Source of the DNA: Flavobacterium sp. CF136
GTDB taxonomy: Bacteria; Bacteroidota; Bacteroidia; Flavobacteriales; Flavobacteriaceae
Reading direction: 5' to 3'
Assembly: GCF_000282055.1 (NCBI RefSeq)
Contig: NZ_AKJZ01000056.1
Coordinates: forward strand, 1 to 56,428
DNA: 56,428 nucleotides
A model generated the notes under the pieces. The model was not told where the DNA came from, did no database searches, and worked only from the letters and a program-made list of their open reading frames with translations. Positions 1 to 7,952 of this stretch are shown piece by piece. Position numbers and translations under genes: made by a program. Every line of letters begins with the position of its first letter. The first letter of the stretch is position 1.

Positions 1-49
1 AACTTTTTGGGGCATGTTCAGAAATTAAGATGGCTTTTTTTGAGTTTTT

Positions 50-107
50 AGTCTCAGTTTCAATTGTCAGTTTATGCAACTGAATACTGCAACTGTAAAC
101 TGTGACT
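50..107. repeat. Inverted repeat at the 3' end of the HtrA gene
   Basis: An 11-base left arm at 50-60 pairs with 97-107, with one mismatch. Between and inside the arms the words CAGTTT and AACTG recur. It overlaps the stop codon of the minus-strand protease gene and there is no clear T-run, so it looks like a gene-end stem-loop rather than a classic terminator. It belongs to the same design class as the repeats at 20377 and 31231, which use similar CAGTTTTCAGT words. Confidence 0.55.
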
Positions 108-1506
108 AAATAATAATTCGAAGAATTTCTCCCCCTTTGTTTATCATTTCAAGACGGATGCTTTGTCCCTCGTCTTTTTGTTTTAAAAGTTTAGAAACAG
201 TTTCAACATTTGTTGCTTTTACATTATCAATACTTAGGATAATATTTCCTTGTAATTCGTTTTGATATTGCATTAAATTTTCATTTGTGATGTTTTTAAT
301 TTTCACACCATAATCAATATGAAATTTCTTTTTATCTGTAACATCAATATTTTCTAATTCTATTCCTTTAAATTCGGCACTAAAAAATTCATTTTTTGTT
401 AATGTTACCGGAATTGTTTTTGTTTTTCCTTCTCTGATATAAGTTACTTCAACAACGTCATTTGGTCTTTTTGTATTAATGTAACCAGAAAGGTCAGCAT
501 AAGTTGCAATGTTTTGATTGTCTAATTTTACAATAATATCGCCTTTTGTCAGACCTGATTTTTGAGCTCCGGATTTTGGAGAAACTTTATTGATGTAAAA
601 TCCCTGTGTTTCAGAAATCCCTAATTCTTTTGACGCATTACTGTTTAGTTCACCACCTTCAACGCCTAAAATACCCCTTTGGACATTTCCAAATTCCATG
701 ATATCTTCAATGATTTTTCGGGCAATATTAGAAGGAACTGCAAATGAATATCCTGTATAGCTGCCAGTTGGAGAAGAAATCATGGTATTAATACCAATTA
801 ATTCGCCACGTGTGTTTACCAGTGCGCCTCCACTATTTCCAGGATTTACGGCAGCATCTGTCTGAATGAAAGACTGGATTCCGTTTGTATCTAAGTTTCT
901 GGCTTTAGCCGAAACAATACCGGCAGTTACAGTAGAAGTCAGATTGTACGGATTTCCAACAGCTAAAACCCATTCACCTATTTTTGTATCATCAGAATTG
1001 GCAAAAGCAGTATATGGCAGTTTTTCGTTTGCATCAATTTTTAATAACGCAATATCCATTTTAGAATCGGTACCAATCAGTTTTGCTTTGTATGATTTTC
1101 TATTATTTAATGTAATTTCAATTTCGGAAGCGTCTTTGATTACGTGATTATTAGTAACGATATAGCCATCTTCTGAAATAATAACTCCTGAACCGGTACC
1201 AACCTGTTCTTGTTGTTGTTGACCACCATAACCATAGAAAAATTCCATCATGGGATTACTGACAGTTCTACGGGATACATTTTTTACGTGAACAACGGTA
1301 TGAATCGTTTTATCTGCGGCTTCAGTAAAATCTACTGTTTCAGCAGCCAGTGCAACATTTTTTCCGTATGAATTGGGAGCAAGAGTTACAACAGAATTTT
1401 CTTTTCCAAAAAAAGAATTGTTGCTCTCAAATAATATTTTGTAAGCACCAAGGGTAGTAGCACCACTCAATAATGATACTAAAAATAAGGTTGAAAATCT
1501 TTTCAT
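106..1506 (-). CDS. HtrA/DegP-type periplasmic serine protease with two PDZ domains
   Basis: Periplasmic trypsin-like protease/chaperone that degrades or refolds damaged envelope proteins. The 466-residue product begins with a hydrophobic signal/anchor (about residues 5-25). The catalytic triad is visible: His121 in TNNHVI, Asp151 in KMDIALLKI and Ser225 in NPGNSGGAL. A Gln-rich loop (QQQQEQ, about 96-101) precedes the protease core. PDZ1 covers about residues 275-365; a second, weaker PDZ follows to the C-terminus. Length and order match the DegP/DegQ family. It is transcribed divergently from dapF. I saw no good TAnnTTTG box upstream. Family assignment is secure; DegP versus DegQ is not resolved. 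Confidence 0.95.
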   Translation of the reverse strand: MKRFSTLFLVSLLSGATTLGAYKILFESNNSFFGKENSVVTLAPNSYGKNVALAAETVDFTEAADKTIHTVVHVKNVSRRTVSNPMMEFFYGYGGQQQQEQVGTGSGVIISEDGYIVTNNHVIKDASEIEITLNNRKSYKAKLIGTDSKMDIALLKIDANEKLPYTAFANSDDTKIGEWVLAVGNPYNLTSTVTAGIVSAKARNLDTNGIQSFIQTDAAVNPGNSGGALVNTRGELIGINTMISSPTGSYTGYSFAVPSNIARKIIEDIMEFGNVQRGILGVEGGELNSNASKELGISETQGFYINKVSPKSGAQKSGLTKGDIIVKLDNQNIATYADLSGYINTKRPNDVVEVTYIREGKTKTIPVTLTKNEFFSAEFKGIELENIDVTDKKKFHIDYGVKIKNITNENLMQYQNELQGNIILSIDNVKATNVETVSKLLKQKDEGQSIRLEMINKGGEILRIII

Positions 1507-1613
1507 AATTAGAATTTATGTTTAAGTTATTTATCGTAAAATTAATTGAAAAAATTATTCAATAAAATGGTTTAACGCTCTTTAACAATGATTAACATTT
1601 CATTAATAGTTCG

Positions 1614-1621
1614 TACTTTTG
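1614..1621 (+). promoter_or_regulatory. -7 promoter element (TAnnTTTG) for dapF
   Basis: TACTTTTG matches the Bacteroidota housekeeping -7 consensus exactly. Transcription would start near 1628, about 14 nt before the ATG at 1642. This decides the dapF start, because the longer open frame from 1588 would begin upstream of the promoter. I could not find a convincing -33 TTG. Confidence 0.6.
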
Positions 1622-1641
1622 TGTTTCTTAATGGAATAAAA

Positions 1642-2424
1642 ATGCAAATAGAATTTTATAAATATCAAGGGACCGGAAATGATTTCGTAATGATTGATAA
1701 TCGTTTAGATTTTTTCCCTAAAGATAATATCAAACTAATCGAACGTTTGTGCGACAGGCGATTTGGAATCGGTGCTGATGGACTTATTTTGCTTGAAAAT
1801 GATTCTGAAACTGATTTTAAAATGGTTTATTACAATTCTGATGGAAATCAGAGTTCAATGTGCGGAAATGGTGGACGTTGTCTCGTAGCTTTTGCTAATC
1901 AGTTGGGTGTAATTGAAAATAAAACAACTTTTATTGCTACTGATGGCTTACATCATGCTTCAGTAGGAGATGATGCTATTATTTCATTACAGATGATTGA
2001 TGTTGATGAAGTTCAAATAAATGATTCTTATACTTTTTTAAATACAGGCTCTCCGCATCACATACAAATTGTTGAAGATTTAGAGCATTATAATGTAAAA
2101 GAAAATGGATCAGCCATTCGTTATGGTGAATTATATGGAGAAAAAGGAAGTAACGTTAATTTTGTAAAAAAAATAAATGACTCTGAATTTTCACTTCGTA
2201 CTTACGAAAGAGGTGTTGAAGATGAAACTTTAGCTTGTGGAACTGGTGCTACGGCTGTTGCAATTGCTATGAATGCAATTGGACAAACTGATAAGACTTC
2301 AATTAACCTGAATGTTGAAGGAGGAAAACTTGTTGTTTCTTTTGATAAGATTGGGAATCATTATACAAATGTTTTCTTAACCGGACCAGCAAAGTTTGTA
2401 TTTAAAGGGACTATAGAGATTTAA
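1642..2424 (+). CDS. dapF: Diaminopimelate epimerase
   Basis: Interconverts LL- and meso-diaminopimelate, the last step before meso-DAP enters lysine and peptidoglycan synthesis; cytosolic and cofactor-free. From the ATG at 1642 the protein has 260 residues and opens with the family signature YQGTGNDFVMIDN. The two catalytic cysteines are Cys74 (SSMCGNGGRC) and Cys199 (ETLACGTGATA). The frame is open from 1588, but the 18 extra residues precede the conserved start and contain the promoter, so I use 1642. It is followed by a GNAT gene, mltG and a DUF2279 gene on the same strand, a likely cell-wall transcription unit. Confidence 0.96.
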   Translation: MQIEFYKYQGTGNDFVMIDNRLDFFPKDNIKLIERLCDRRFGIGADGLILLENDSETDFKMVYYNSDGNQSSMCGNGGRCLVAFANQLGVIENKTTFIATDGLHHASVGDDAIISLQMIDVDEVQINDSYTFLNTGSPHHIQIVEDLEHYNVKENGSAIRYGELYGEKGSNVNFVKKINDSEFSLRTYERGVEDETLACGTGATAVAIAMNAIGQTDKTSINLNVEGGKLVVSFDKIGNHYTNVFLTGPAKFVFKGTIEI

Positions 2425-2465
2425 AATTTTCAATCGGAAAGATAATCTAAAATCTAAAATTAAAG

Positions 2466-2999
2466 ATGATAACACTCCAAGGCGAATCAATTTACCTGCG
2501 TGCATTAGAACCTAATGATTTGGAGTTTGTTTATGCAATGGAGAATGATCAGAGCATTTGGGAAGTCAGCAACACACAAACTCCGTACAGCCGTTTTTTA
2601 GTCCGCCAATATCTGGAAAATGCAAATCAGGATATTTATGAGGCGAAACAATTACGCCTTGCGATTTGTCAGGATGAAGATTTTCCTGCTATAGGATTGA
2701 TTGATTTATTTGAATTTGATCCTAAAAATAATAAGGCTGGAGTCGGAATTGTAATTCAAAATAAAGATAACAGAAATCAAAACATTGGTTCTGAAGCTTT
2801 AGCACTTTTAATTAAGTATTCTTTTTATAATTTAAATTTGCATCAGTTATATGCAAATATTAGTGTAGAAAACGTAGCAAGTATAGCTCTTTTTACTAAA
2901 TTTGGTTTTGAGAAAACAGGAATTAAAAAAGATTGGATTTTGCTAAATGGTATGTACCAGGATGAAGCAATTTTTCAGTTAATTAATAAACAAGTTTAA
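2466..2999 (+). CDS. GNAT family N-acetyltransferase (RimJ/RimL-like)
   Basis: 177-residue acetyl-CoA-dependent acetyltransferase. The order is that of the RimL/SpeG group: an N-terminal LRALEPNDLEFVYAMEND region, a central VGIVIQNKDNRNQNIGSEAL strand with the acetyl-CoA pyrophosphate loop, then YANISVENVASIALFTKFGFEKTG, the typical motif B helix and FGF turn. The substrate cannot be read from the sequence. Only 12 nt separate it from mltG downstream, so the two are probably co-transcribed; 41 nt with TCTAAAAT repeat words separate it from dapF. Confidence 0.88.
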   Translation: MITLQGESIYLRALEPNDLEFVYAMENDQSIWEVSNTQTPYSRFLVRQYLENANQDIYEAKQLRLAICQDEDFPAIGLIDLFEFDPKNNKAGVGIVIQNKDNRNQNIGSEALALLIKYSFYNLNLHQLYANISVENVASIALFTKFGFEKTGIKKDWILLNGMYQDEAIFQLINKQV

Positions 3000-3011
3000 A
3001 TTTACACAGCT

Positions 3012-4052
3012 TTGACTATAAAAAAAATTATCACATTAACTGCCGTAGCAGTAATATCGGTTTTATTGATTTACGGATTTATATTAATAAGCAGAATTTT
3101 TAGTGCCAATACTAAATTTGAAGAAAAAGAACTTTATGTGTATGTTCCAACTGGAGCTGATTATACGGATGTAAAAAAAATATTAGAACCCTACATTAAG
3201 AATTTTGATAATTTTGAAATGGTAGCTAATAAAAGAAGCTATCCTGAAAACGTAAAATCAGGTCGTTTTTTGCTTAAAAAAGACATGAATAATATCGATT
3301 TGGTTAGAGCAATGCGTTCAAATGTTCCCGTAAAATTAGCTTTTAATAATCAGGAGCGTCTGGAGAATTTTGCAGGGAGAGTAGGTTCTGAAATTGAAGC
3401 AGACAGTTTATCTCTTATGAAGGCGATTAAAGATTCTACTTTCTTAAAAGCTAATGGTTTTAACGAAGAGAATGTTTTTGCCATGTTTATTCCAAATACT
3501 TATGAAATTTATTGGAATACATCAGCTGAAAAGTTTCGTGATAAAATGATTAAGGAGTACCATAATTTTTGGACTGATAAAAGAATTGCTAAAGCCAAAG
3601 CTCAGGGATTAACTCCCGTTCAGGCTACAATTTTAGCTTCGATTGTTCATAAAGAATCGGTTAAAAAAGATGAAAGGCCCCGCATTGCCGGTGTTTATTT
3701 AAATCGTTTACGTTTAGAAATGCCTTTGCAGGCAGACCCAACCGTGATTTATGCATTGAAATTAAAATCGAATAATTTTGATCAGGTTATCAAAAGAGTT
3801 TTTTATAATGATTTAATTATGAAATCTCCATATAACACTTACGTGAATATAGGACTTCCTCCGGGACCAATCGCCATGCCTGATATTACAGCTCTTGATG
3901 CAGTTTTGAATCCTGAAAAGCATGATTATATTTATTTTTGTGCGAGTGTGGATCGTTTTGGATATCACGAATTTGCTTCTACTTATGAGCAACATACTAT
4001 AAATGCAAAAAAATATTCAGACTGGATTGCCAGTCAAGGTGTAATAAGATAG
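3012..4052 (+). CDS. mltG: Endolytic murein transglycosylase MltG
   Basis: Cleaves nascent glycan strands in peptidoglycan and is proposed to set strand length by terminating elongation; inner-membrane anchored. The 346-residue protein has an N-terminal membrane segment (about residues 8-28), a LysM-like region with YVPTGADYTDVKKIL, and the YceG catalytic block ASIVHKES with Glu215 as the likely catalytic acid, followed by RPRIAGVYLNRL and MPLQADPTVIYAL. Translation appears to start at a TTG because no ATG lies in frame before the membrane segment. It follows the GNAT gene by 12 nt and its stop is 2 nt from the next start. Confidence 0.94.
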   Translation: MTIKKIITLTAVAVISVLLIYGFILISRIFSANTKFEEKELYVYVPTGADYTDVKKILEPYIKNFDNFEMVANKRSYPENVKSGRFLLKKDMNNIDLVRAMRSNVPVKLAFNNQERLENFAGRVGSEIEADSLSLMKAIKDSTFLKANGFNEENVFAMFIPNTYEIYWNTSAEKFRDKMIKEYHNFWTDKRIAKAKAQGLTPVQATILASIVHKESVKKDERPRIAGVYLNRLRLEMPLQADPTVIYALKLKSNNFDQVIKRVFYNDLIMKSPYNTYVNIGLPPGPIAMPDITALDAVLNPEKHDYIYFCASVDRFGYHEFASTYEQHTINAKKYSDWIASQGVIR

Positions 4053-4054
4053 TT

Positions 4055-4975
4055 TTGAATTTAAAAAATGTCCTTATTTTATCGGTTTTATATTGTTTGA
4101 GTTTTCAATCAATATTTGCTCAAAGCAAAATCGAAAGTTTTTTAACTCCTTCAGATACTTTAAATATAAAGAGACAAAATACTGTTATTGTAACTGAGGC
4201 TGCTTTAGCTTCAGCTACTTTAATTGGTTTGAATCAGATTTGGTATGCCGATTATTCAAGATCAAATTTTCATTTTATAAATGATAATAATGAATGGCTT
4301 CAGATGGATAAAGTGGGGCATTTTTATTCCGCTTATCATTTAGGAAGATTTGGTGCTGAAGCTCTTAACTGGAGCGGAGCAAATTCTAAAAAACAATTAA
4401 TTTATGGTGCCGGTATAGGTTTTGCTTTTTTAGCAGCTGTTGAAGTTTTAGACGGATATTCATCTGAATGGGGCGCTTCTTCAGGTGATATTATAGCTAA
4501 TACAACCGGAACAGCATTGTATGTATCTCAGGAATTACTTTGGAAAGAACAACGAATTACGCCAAAATTCTCTTTTCATACTACTCAATATGCAAATCAA
4601 AGGCCTGACAAGCTTGGAACTTCACTCAACGAACAGATTCTAAAAGACTATAACGGACAAACATATTGGCTATCAGTTAATCTTCATTCTTTTGCAAAAG
4701 AAACAAAAATTCCCAAGTGGTTAAATGTCGCTTTTGGATATGGAGCTGATGGAATGTTAACAGGAAATTTACAAAATGATAATCTTGCTTTAGCTCAAAA
4801 TCCCAAAAGATTTCGTCAGTTTTATCTTAGTTTTGACTTAAATTTGACGAAAATTGAAACAAAATCGCATTTTTTAAAAACTATTTTTTCTGTTTTTAAC
4901 ACAATTAAAATTCCTGCTCCAACGCTCGAATACTCCGCCAATAAAGGGCTTAAAGGACATCTTCTATATTTTTAA
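4055..4975 (+). CDS. DUF2279 (YfiM-like) secreted protein
   Basis: 306-residue predicted envelope protein with a signal peptide (MNLKNVLILSVLYCLSFQSIFA, cut near AQ). The DUF2279 core runs from about residue 75 (DKVGHFYSAYHLGRFG) through FAFLAAVEVLDGYSSEWGAS to DIIANTTGTALY. Conserved His and Asp residues and small helical segments are typical; the function is unknown. The C-terminal half looks like a variable extension. The start is again a TTG, 2 nt after the mltG stop, so translation is probably coupled to mltG. This argues for a role near the cell wall, but that is inference only. Confidence 0.85.
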   Translation: MNLKNVLILSVLYCLSFQSIFAQSKIESFLTPSDTLNIKRQNTVIVTEAALASATLIGLNQIWYADYSRSNFHFINDNNEWLQMDKVGHFYSAYHLGRFGAEALNWSGANSKKQLIYGAGIGFAFLAAVEVLDGYSSEWGASSGDIIANTTGTALYVSQELLWKEQRITPKFSFHTTQYANQRPDKLGTSLNEQILKDYNGQTYWLSVNLHSFAKETKIPKWLNVAFGYGADGMLTGNLQNDNLALAQNPKRFRQFYLSFDLNLTKIETKSHFLKTIFSVFNTIKIPAPTLEYSANKGLKGHLLYF

Positions 4976-5017
4976 AAAACGTTAAATTACTGAATATCAG
5001 CATTGTTTTATATTTAT

Positions 5018-5025
5018 TATCTTTG
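5018..5025 (+). promoter_or_regulatory. -7 promoter element (TATCTTTG) for the lysozyme-like gene
   Basis: Exact TAnnTTTG match about 50 nt upstream of the ATG at 5075. A TTG at 5003-5005 is only 12 nt upstream, shorter than the usual spacing, so the -33 element is uncertain. It implies that this gene has its own promoter separate from mltG-DUF2279. Confidence 0.5.
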
Positions 5026-5074
5026 CACCGTAGAAATTTCAAAGAGGTGACAGCGATTTGAAGAAAAACAATTT

Positions 5075-5722
5075 ATGATAAAGAAGTGGTATTTTTATGC
5101 GAGTTTGATCGTTATTATTACATTTTTGAGTTTGGGTTTTAAACCCTTTAATCTGGAAACTAAACCGTGGTTTCTCACAGAAAAAACAGATGGATCTGAA
5201 TACTTATTTCCATCGCAGGAAGAGGATGATTATCCTATTTTAACCAATTTACACATCCCATTTACAGGAAAGCATCTTATAGGTTTTAAAGAAGCTGTTG
5301 CCTTTAAGGAATCTCAAGGAAAATACCGATTGGTTAATTCACTTGGTTATATGGGAAAATATCAGTTTGGTTCTAAAGCTTTAAGAGCTATAGGTATTCA
5401 CAACAACAAAGCCTTTTTAAAAGATCCTGCTTTACAAGAAAAAGCATTTATTGCATTATTGTCCAAAAACAAATGGATTTTACGCAGTGAAATTGAAAAG
5501 TATGAAGGAAAAGTTATTAATGGCGTTGCAATTACCGAATCCGGAATTTTAGCTGCTGCCCATCTTGGTGGTGCCGGATCAGTAAAAAACTTTTTCAAAA
5601 ATAAAGGAAACAGACATTTTAGAGATGCCTATGGGACTTCATTAAAAAGTTACATGAGAGCCTTTGGAGGTTATGATCTTTCTTTTATCGAAGCAGATAG
5701 TAATGCTACAATAAACGATTAA
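5075..5722 (+). CDS. Lysozyme/transglycosylase-like membrane-anchored protein
   Basis: 215 residues with an N-terminal membrane segment (about 6-22) and a lysozyme-like fold region. It shows the transglycosylase hallmarks: EAVAFKES with Glu79 as the likely catalytic residue, then GYMGKYQFG, and later AAHLGGAGSV, the helix that lines the sugar groove in SLT-type enzymes. It is small, without LysM repeats. It probably cleaves peptidoglycan in the periplasm; substrate and regulation are unknown. It lies downstream of mltG and the DUF2279 gene but behind its own -7 element, and it ends at a strong bidirectional terminator. Confidence 0.8.
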   Translation: MIKKWYFYASLIVIITFLSLGFKPFNLETKPWFLTEKTDGSEYLFPSQEEDDYPILTNLHIPFTGKHLIGFKEAVAFKESQGKYRLVNSLGYMGKYQFGSKALRAIGIHNNKAFLKDPALQEKAFIALLSKNKWILRSEIEKYEGKVINGVAITESGILAAAHLGGAGSVKNFFKNKGNRHFRDAYGTSLKSYMRAFGGYDLSFIEADSNATIND

Positions 5723-5740
5723 GAATTACAAGAAAACAAA

Positions 5741-5766
5741 AAATCCCGATAATTCGGGATTTTTTT
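5741..5766. terminator. Bidirectional terminator between the lysozyme-like gene and mcmA2
   Basis: A 9-bp perfect stem (AAATCCCGA at 5741-5749 with TCGGGATTT at 5754-5762), a 4-nt loop, a T-run on the plus strand and an A-run upstream that gives Ts on the minus strand. It sits between two convergent genes. Confidence 0.85.
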
Positions 5767-5773
5767 ATGCTTT

Positions 5774-7909
5774 TTAGTCAATCAATATTTCTAATATTTT
5801 AATGGCAGCTTCGCTAATTTTAGTTCCCGGACCAAAAACAGCAACTGCTCCGGAGTCAAATAGATATTGATAATCCTGTGCCGGAATTACACCTCCGACA
5901 ATTACCATGATATCTTCTCTTCCGTATTTTTTAAGTTCTTCGATTACCTGAGGAACCAATGTTTTATGTCCCGCAGCTAATGATGAAACACCTAAAATAT
6001 GTACATCATTTTCAACAGCTTGTTTAGCTGCTTCAGCAGGCGTTTGAAAAAGTGGGCCAATGTCTACATCAAAACCAACATCGGCATAGCCTGTTGCCAC
6101 TACTTTTGCACCGCGATCATGTCCATCCTGTCCCATTTTGGCAATCATAATTCTGGGACGTCTGCCTTCTTGTTTTGCAAAAGCGTCTGCTAATTGTTTT
6201 GCTTTTTCAAAACTTTCATCGTTTTTTATTGCTGCACTATACACACCGCTAATGGATTTAATTTGTGCTTTGAACCTGCCAAAAACACTTTCCAGAGCAT
6301 CGCTGATTTCCCCTAAAGTTGCCCTGTTTCTTGCAGCTTCGGTAGCAATTTCCAGTAAGTTTCCCTGTCCGGTTTTAGCACAAAGGATTAATTTTTCGAG
6401 TGATTGATTTACTTTTTCAGTATCTCTTTTTGATTTTATTTCTTCAAGACGTTCTATTTGCTGTTTGCGGACCATTTGATTGTCAACATCCAGAATATGT
6501 AACGGATCTTCTTTATCTAATCTAAATTTATTTACACCAACAATAATATCTTGTCCGCTATCTATTCGTGCTTGTTTTCGCGCTGCAGCCTCTTCAATTC
6601 GTAATTTCGGAATTCCGGCTTCGATAGCTTTTGTCATTCCGCCCAATTCTTCTACTTCTTCTATCAGTTTCCAGGTCTTTTCAACCATTTCATTAGTGAG
6701 GCTTTCAACATAGTAACTCCCCGCCCATGGATCAACCGTTTTAGTGATTTTGGTTTCTTCCTGTAAAAAAATCTGGGTATTACGTGCAATTCTTGCTGAA
6801 AAATCGGTTGGTAAAGCAATGGCTTCATCAAGTGCATTGGTATGCAAAGACTGAGTTCCTCCAAAAACAGCCGCAGCAGCTTCTGTGCAAGTTCTGGATA
6901 CATTATTAAAAGGATCTTGTTCTGTTAAACTCCAGCCGCTCGTTTGACAATGCGTTCTTAAAATTAATGATTTATCACTTTTTGGATTAAATTGCTGTAC
7001 CAATTTTGCCCAAATCATTCTTCCTGCCCTCATCTTTGCAATTTCCATAAAATGATTCATTCCAATTGCCCAGAAGAAAGATAATCGTGGTGCAAACTCA
7101 TCAATCGTCATTCCGGTTGATAACCCGGTTCTTATGTATTCCAAACCATCAGCAAGTGTGTAGGCCAATTCAATATGGGCAGTTGCACCGGCTTCCTGCA
7201 TGTGATAACCTGAAATAGATATTGAATTGAATTTTGGCATCTTCTTACTGGTAAATTCAAAAATATCTGCAATTATTTTCATTGATGGTGTTGGTGGATA
7301 GATATAGGTATTACGCACCATAAATTCTTTCAAAATATCATTCTGAATAGTTCCTGAAAGTTTTTCAATGGCAACGCCTTGTTCTTCGGCAGCAACTATA
7401 TAAAAAGCCATAATTGGTAAAACAGCGCCGTTCATTGTCATAGAAACCGACATTTCATCAAGCGGAATCTGATCAAACAATACTTTCATGTCTTCAACAG
7501 AATCTATGGCAACTCCAGCTTTACCAACATCTCCAACAACTCTTTCGTGATCTGAATCATAACCTCTGTGCGTTGGTAAATCAAAAGCAATGGATAATCC
7601 TTTTTGTCCAGCTGCCAAATTTCTTCTGTAAAAAGCATTGCTTTCTTCAGCTGTAGAAAATCCTGCGTATTGACGAATCGTCCACGGACGTCTTACGTAC
7701 ATGGTCGCATAAGGTCCCCGCAAATTTGGTGCAAAGCCAGCTCCAAAATCAAGAAACTCTAAATCTTCAATATCTTTTTCAGAATAGGTTTCTTTTAATT
7801 CAATTCCTTCAGCGGTTATAAAGTTGTTAGTCAGGACATCTGATTTCTGACTTTCGACTTCTGACTTTAGGCTTTGAAGATTTATATGTTTAAGGTCTTT
7901 TCTTATCAT
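5774..7909 (-). CDS. mcmA2: Methylmalonyl-CoA mutase, large (B12-binding) subunit
   Basis: Adenosylcobalamin-dependent interconversion of succinyl-CoA and (R)-methylmalonyl-CoA, in propionate metabolism. The 711-residue chain has the mutase TIM barrel (VRRPWTIRQYAGFSTAEESN, SIAFDLPTHRGYDSD, TIQNDILKEFMVRNTYIYPP) and a C-terminal cobalamin domain with the DxHxxG motif in GQDGHDRGAKVV plus the GVSSLAAGH loop. It follows the small subunit by 43 nt in the same operon. Oddity: residues about 14-25 (LKSEVESQKSDV) are encoded by DNA that resembles the intergenic repeats of this genome; the conserved enzyme starts later. The dedicated GTPase meaB is at 47 kb. Confidence 0.97.
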   Translation of the reverse strand: MIRKDLKHINLQSLKSEVESQKSDVLTNNFITAEGIELKETYSEKDIEDLEFLDFGAGFAPNLRGPYATMYVRRPWTIRQYAGFSTAEESNAFYRRNLAAGQKGLSIAFDLPTHRGYDSDHERVVGDVGKAGVAIDSVEDMKVLFDQIPLDEMSVSMTMNGAVLPIMAFYIVAAEEQGVAIEKLSGTIQNDILKEFMVRNTYIYPPTPSMKIIADIFEFTSKKMPKFNSISISGYHMQEAGATAHIELAYTLADGLEYIRTGLSTGMTIDEFAPRLSFFWAIGMNHFMEIAKMRAGRMIWAKLVQQFNPKSDKSLILRTHCQTSGWSLTEQDPFNNVSRTCTEAAAAVFGGTQSLHTNALDEAIALPTDFSARIARNTQIFLQEETKITKTVDPWAGSYYVESLTNEMVEKTWKLIEEVEELGGMTKAIEAGIPKLRIEEAAARKQARIDSGQDIIVGVNKFRLDKEDPLHILDVDNQMVRKQQIERLEEIKSKRDTEKVNQSLEKLILCAKTGQGNLLEIATEAARNRATLGEISDALESVFGRFKAQIKSISGVYSAAIKNDESFEKAKQLADAFAKQEGRRPRIMIAKMGQDGHDRGAKVVATGYADVGFDVDIGPLFQTPAEAAKQAVENDVHILGVSSLAAGHKTLVPQVIEELKKYGREDIMVIVGGVIPAQDYQYLFDSGAVAVFGPGTKISEAAIKILEILID
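7835..7872 (-). repeat. Intergenic-type repeat words inside the 5' coding region of mcmA2
   Basis: On the minus strand this stretch repeats the word AAGTC/GTCAGAA and reads like the noncoding array at about 26714-26755 (both contain TCAGAAATC). It is in frame and encodes about residues 14-25 of the large mutase subunit, before the conserved VRRPWT block. I read it as a gene-flanking repeat absorbed into the coding sequence. Confidence 0.5.
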
Positions 7910-7952
7910 GGAAATACTCTTTGGAGTAGTTTATTAATTACTTTGAAAATGA

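Noticed and set aside
866..1147. 93-codon plus-strand frame inside the HtrA gene
   Set aside because: Antisense shadow of a well-conserved protease gene; the same applies to the many 60-120-codon frames overlapping mcmA2, dnaA, dnaJ, the ABC genes and purB.
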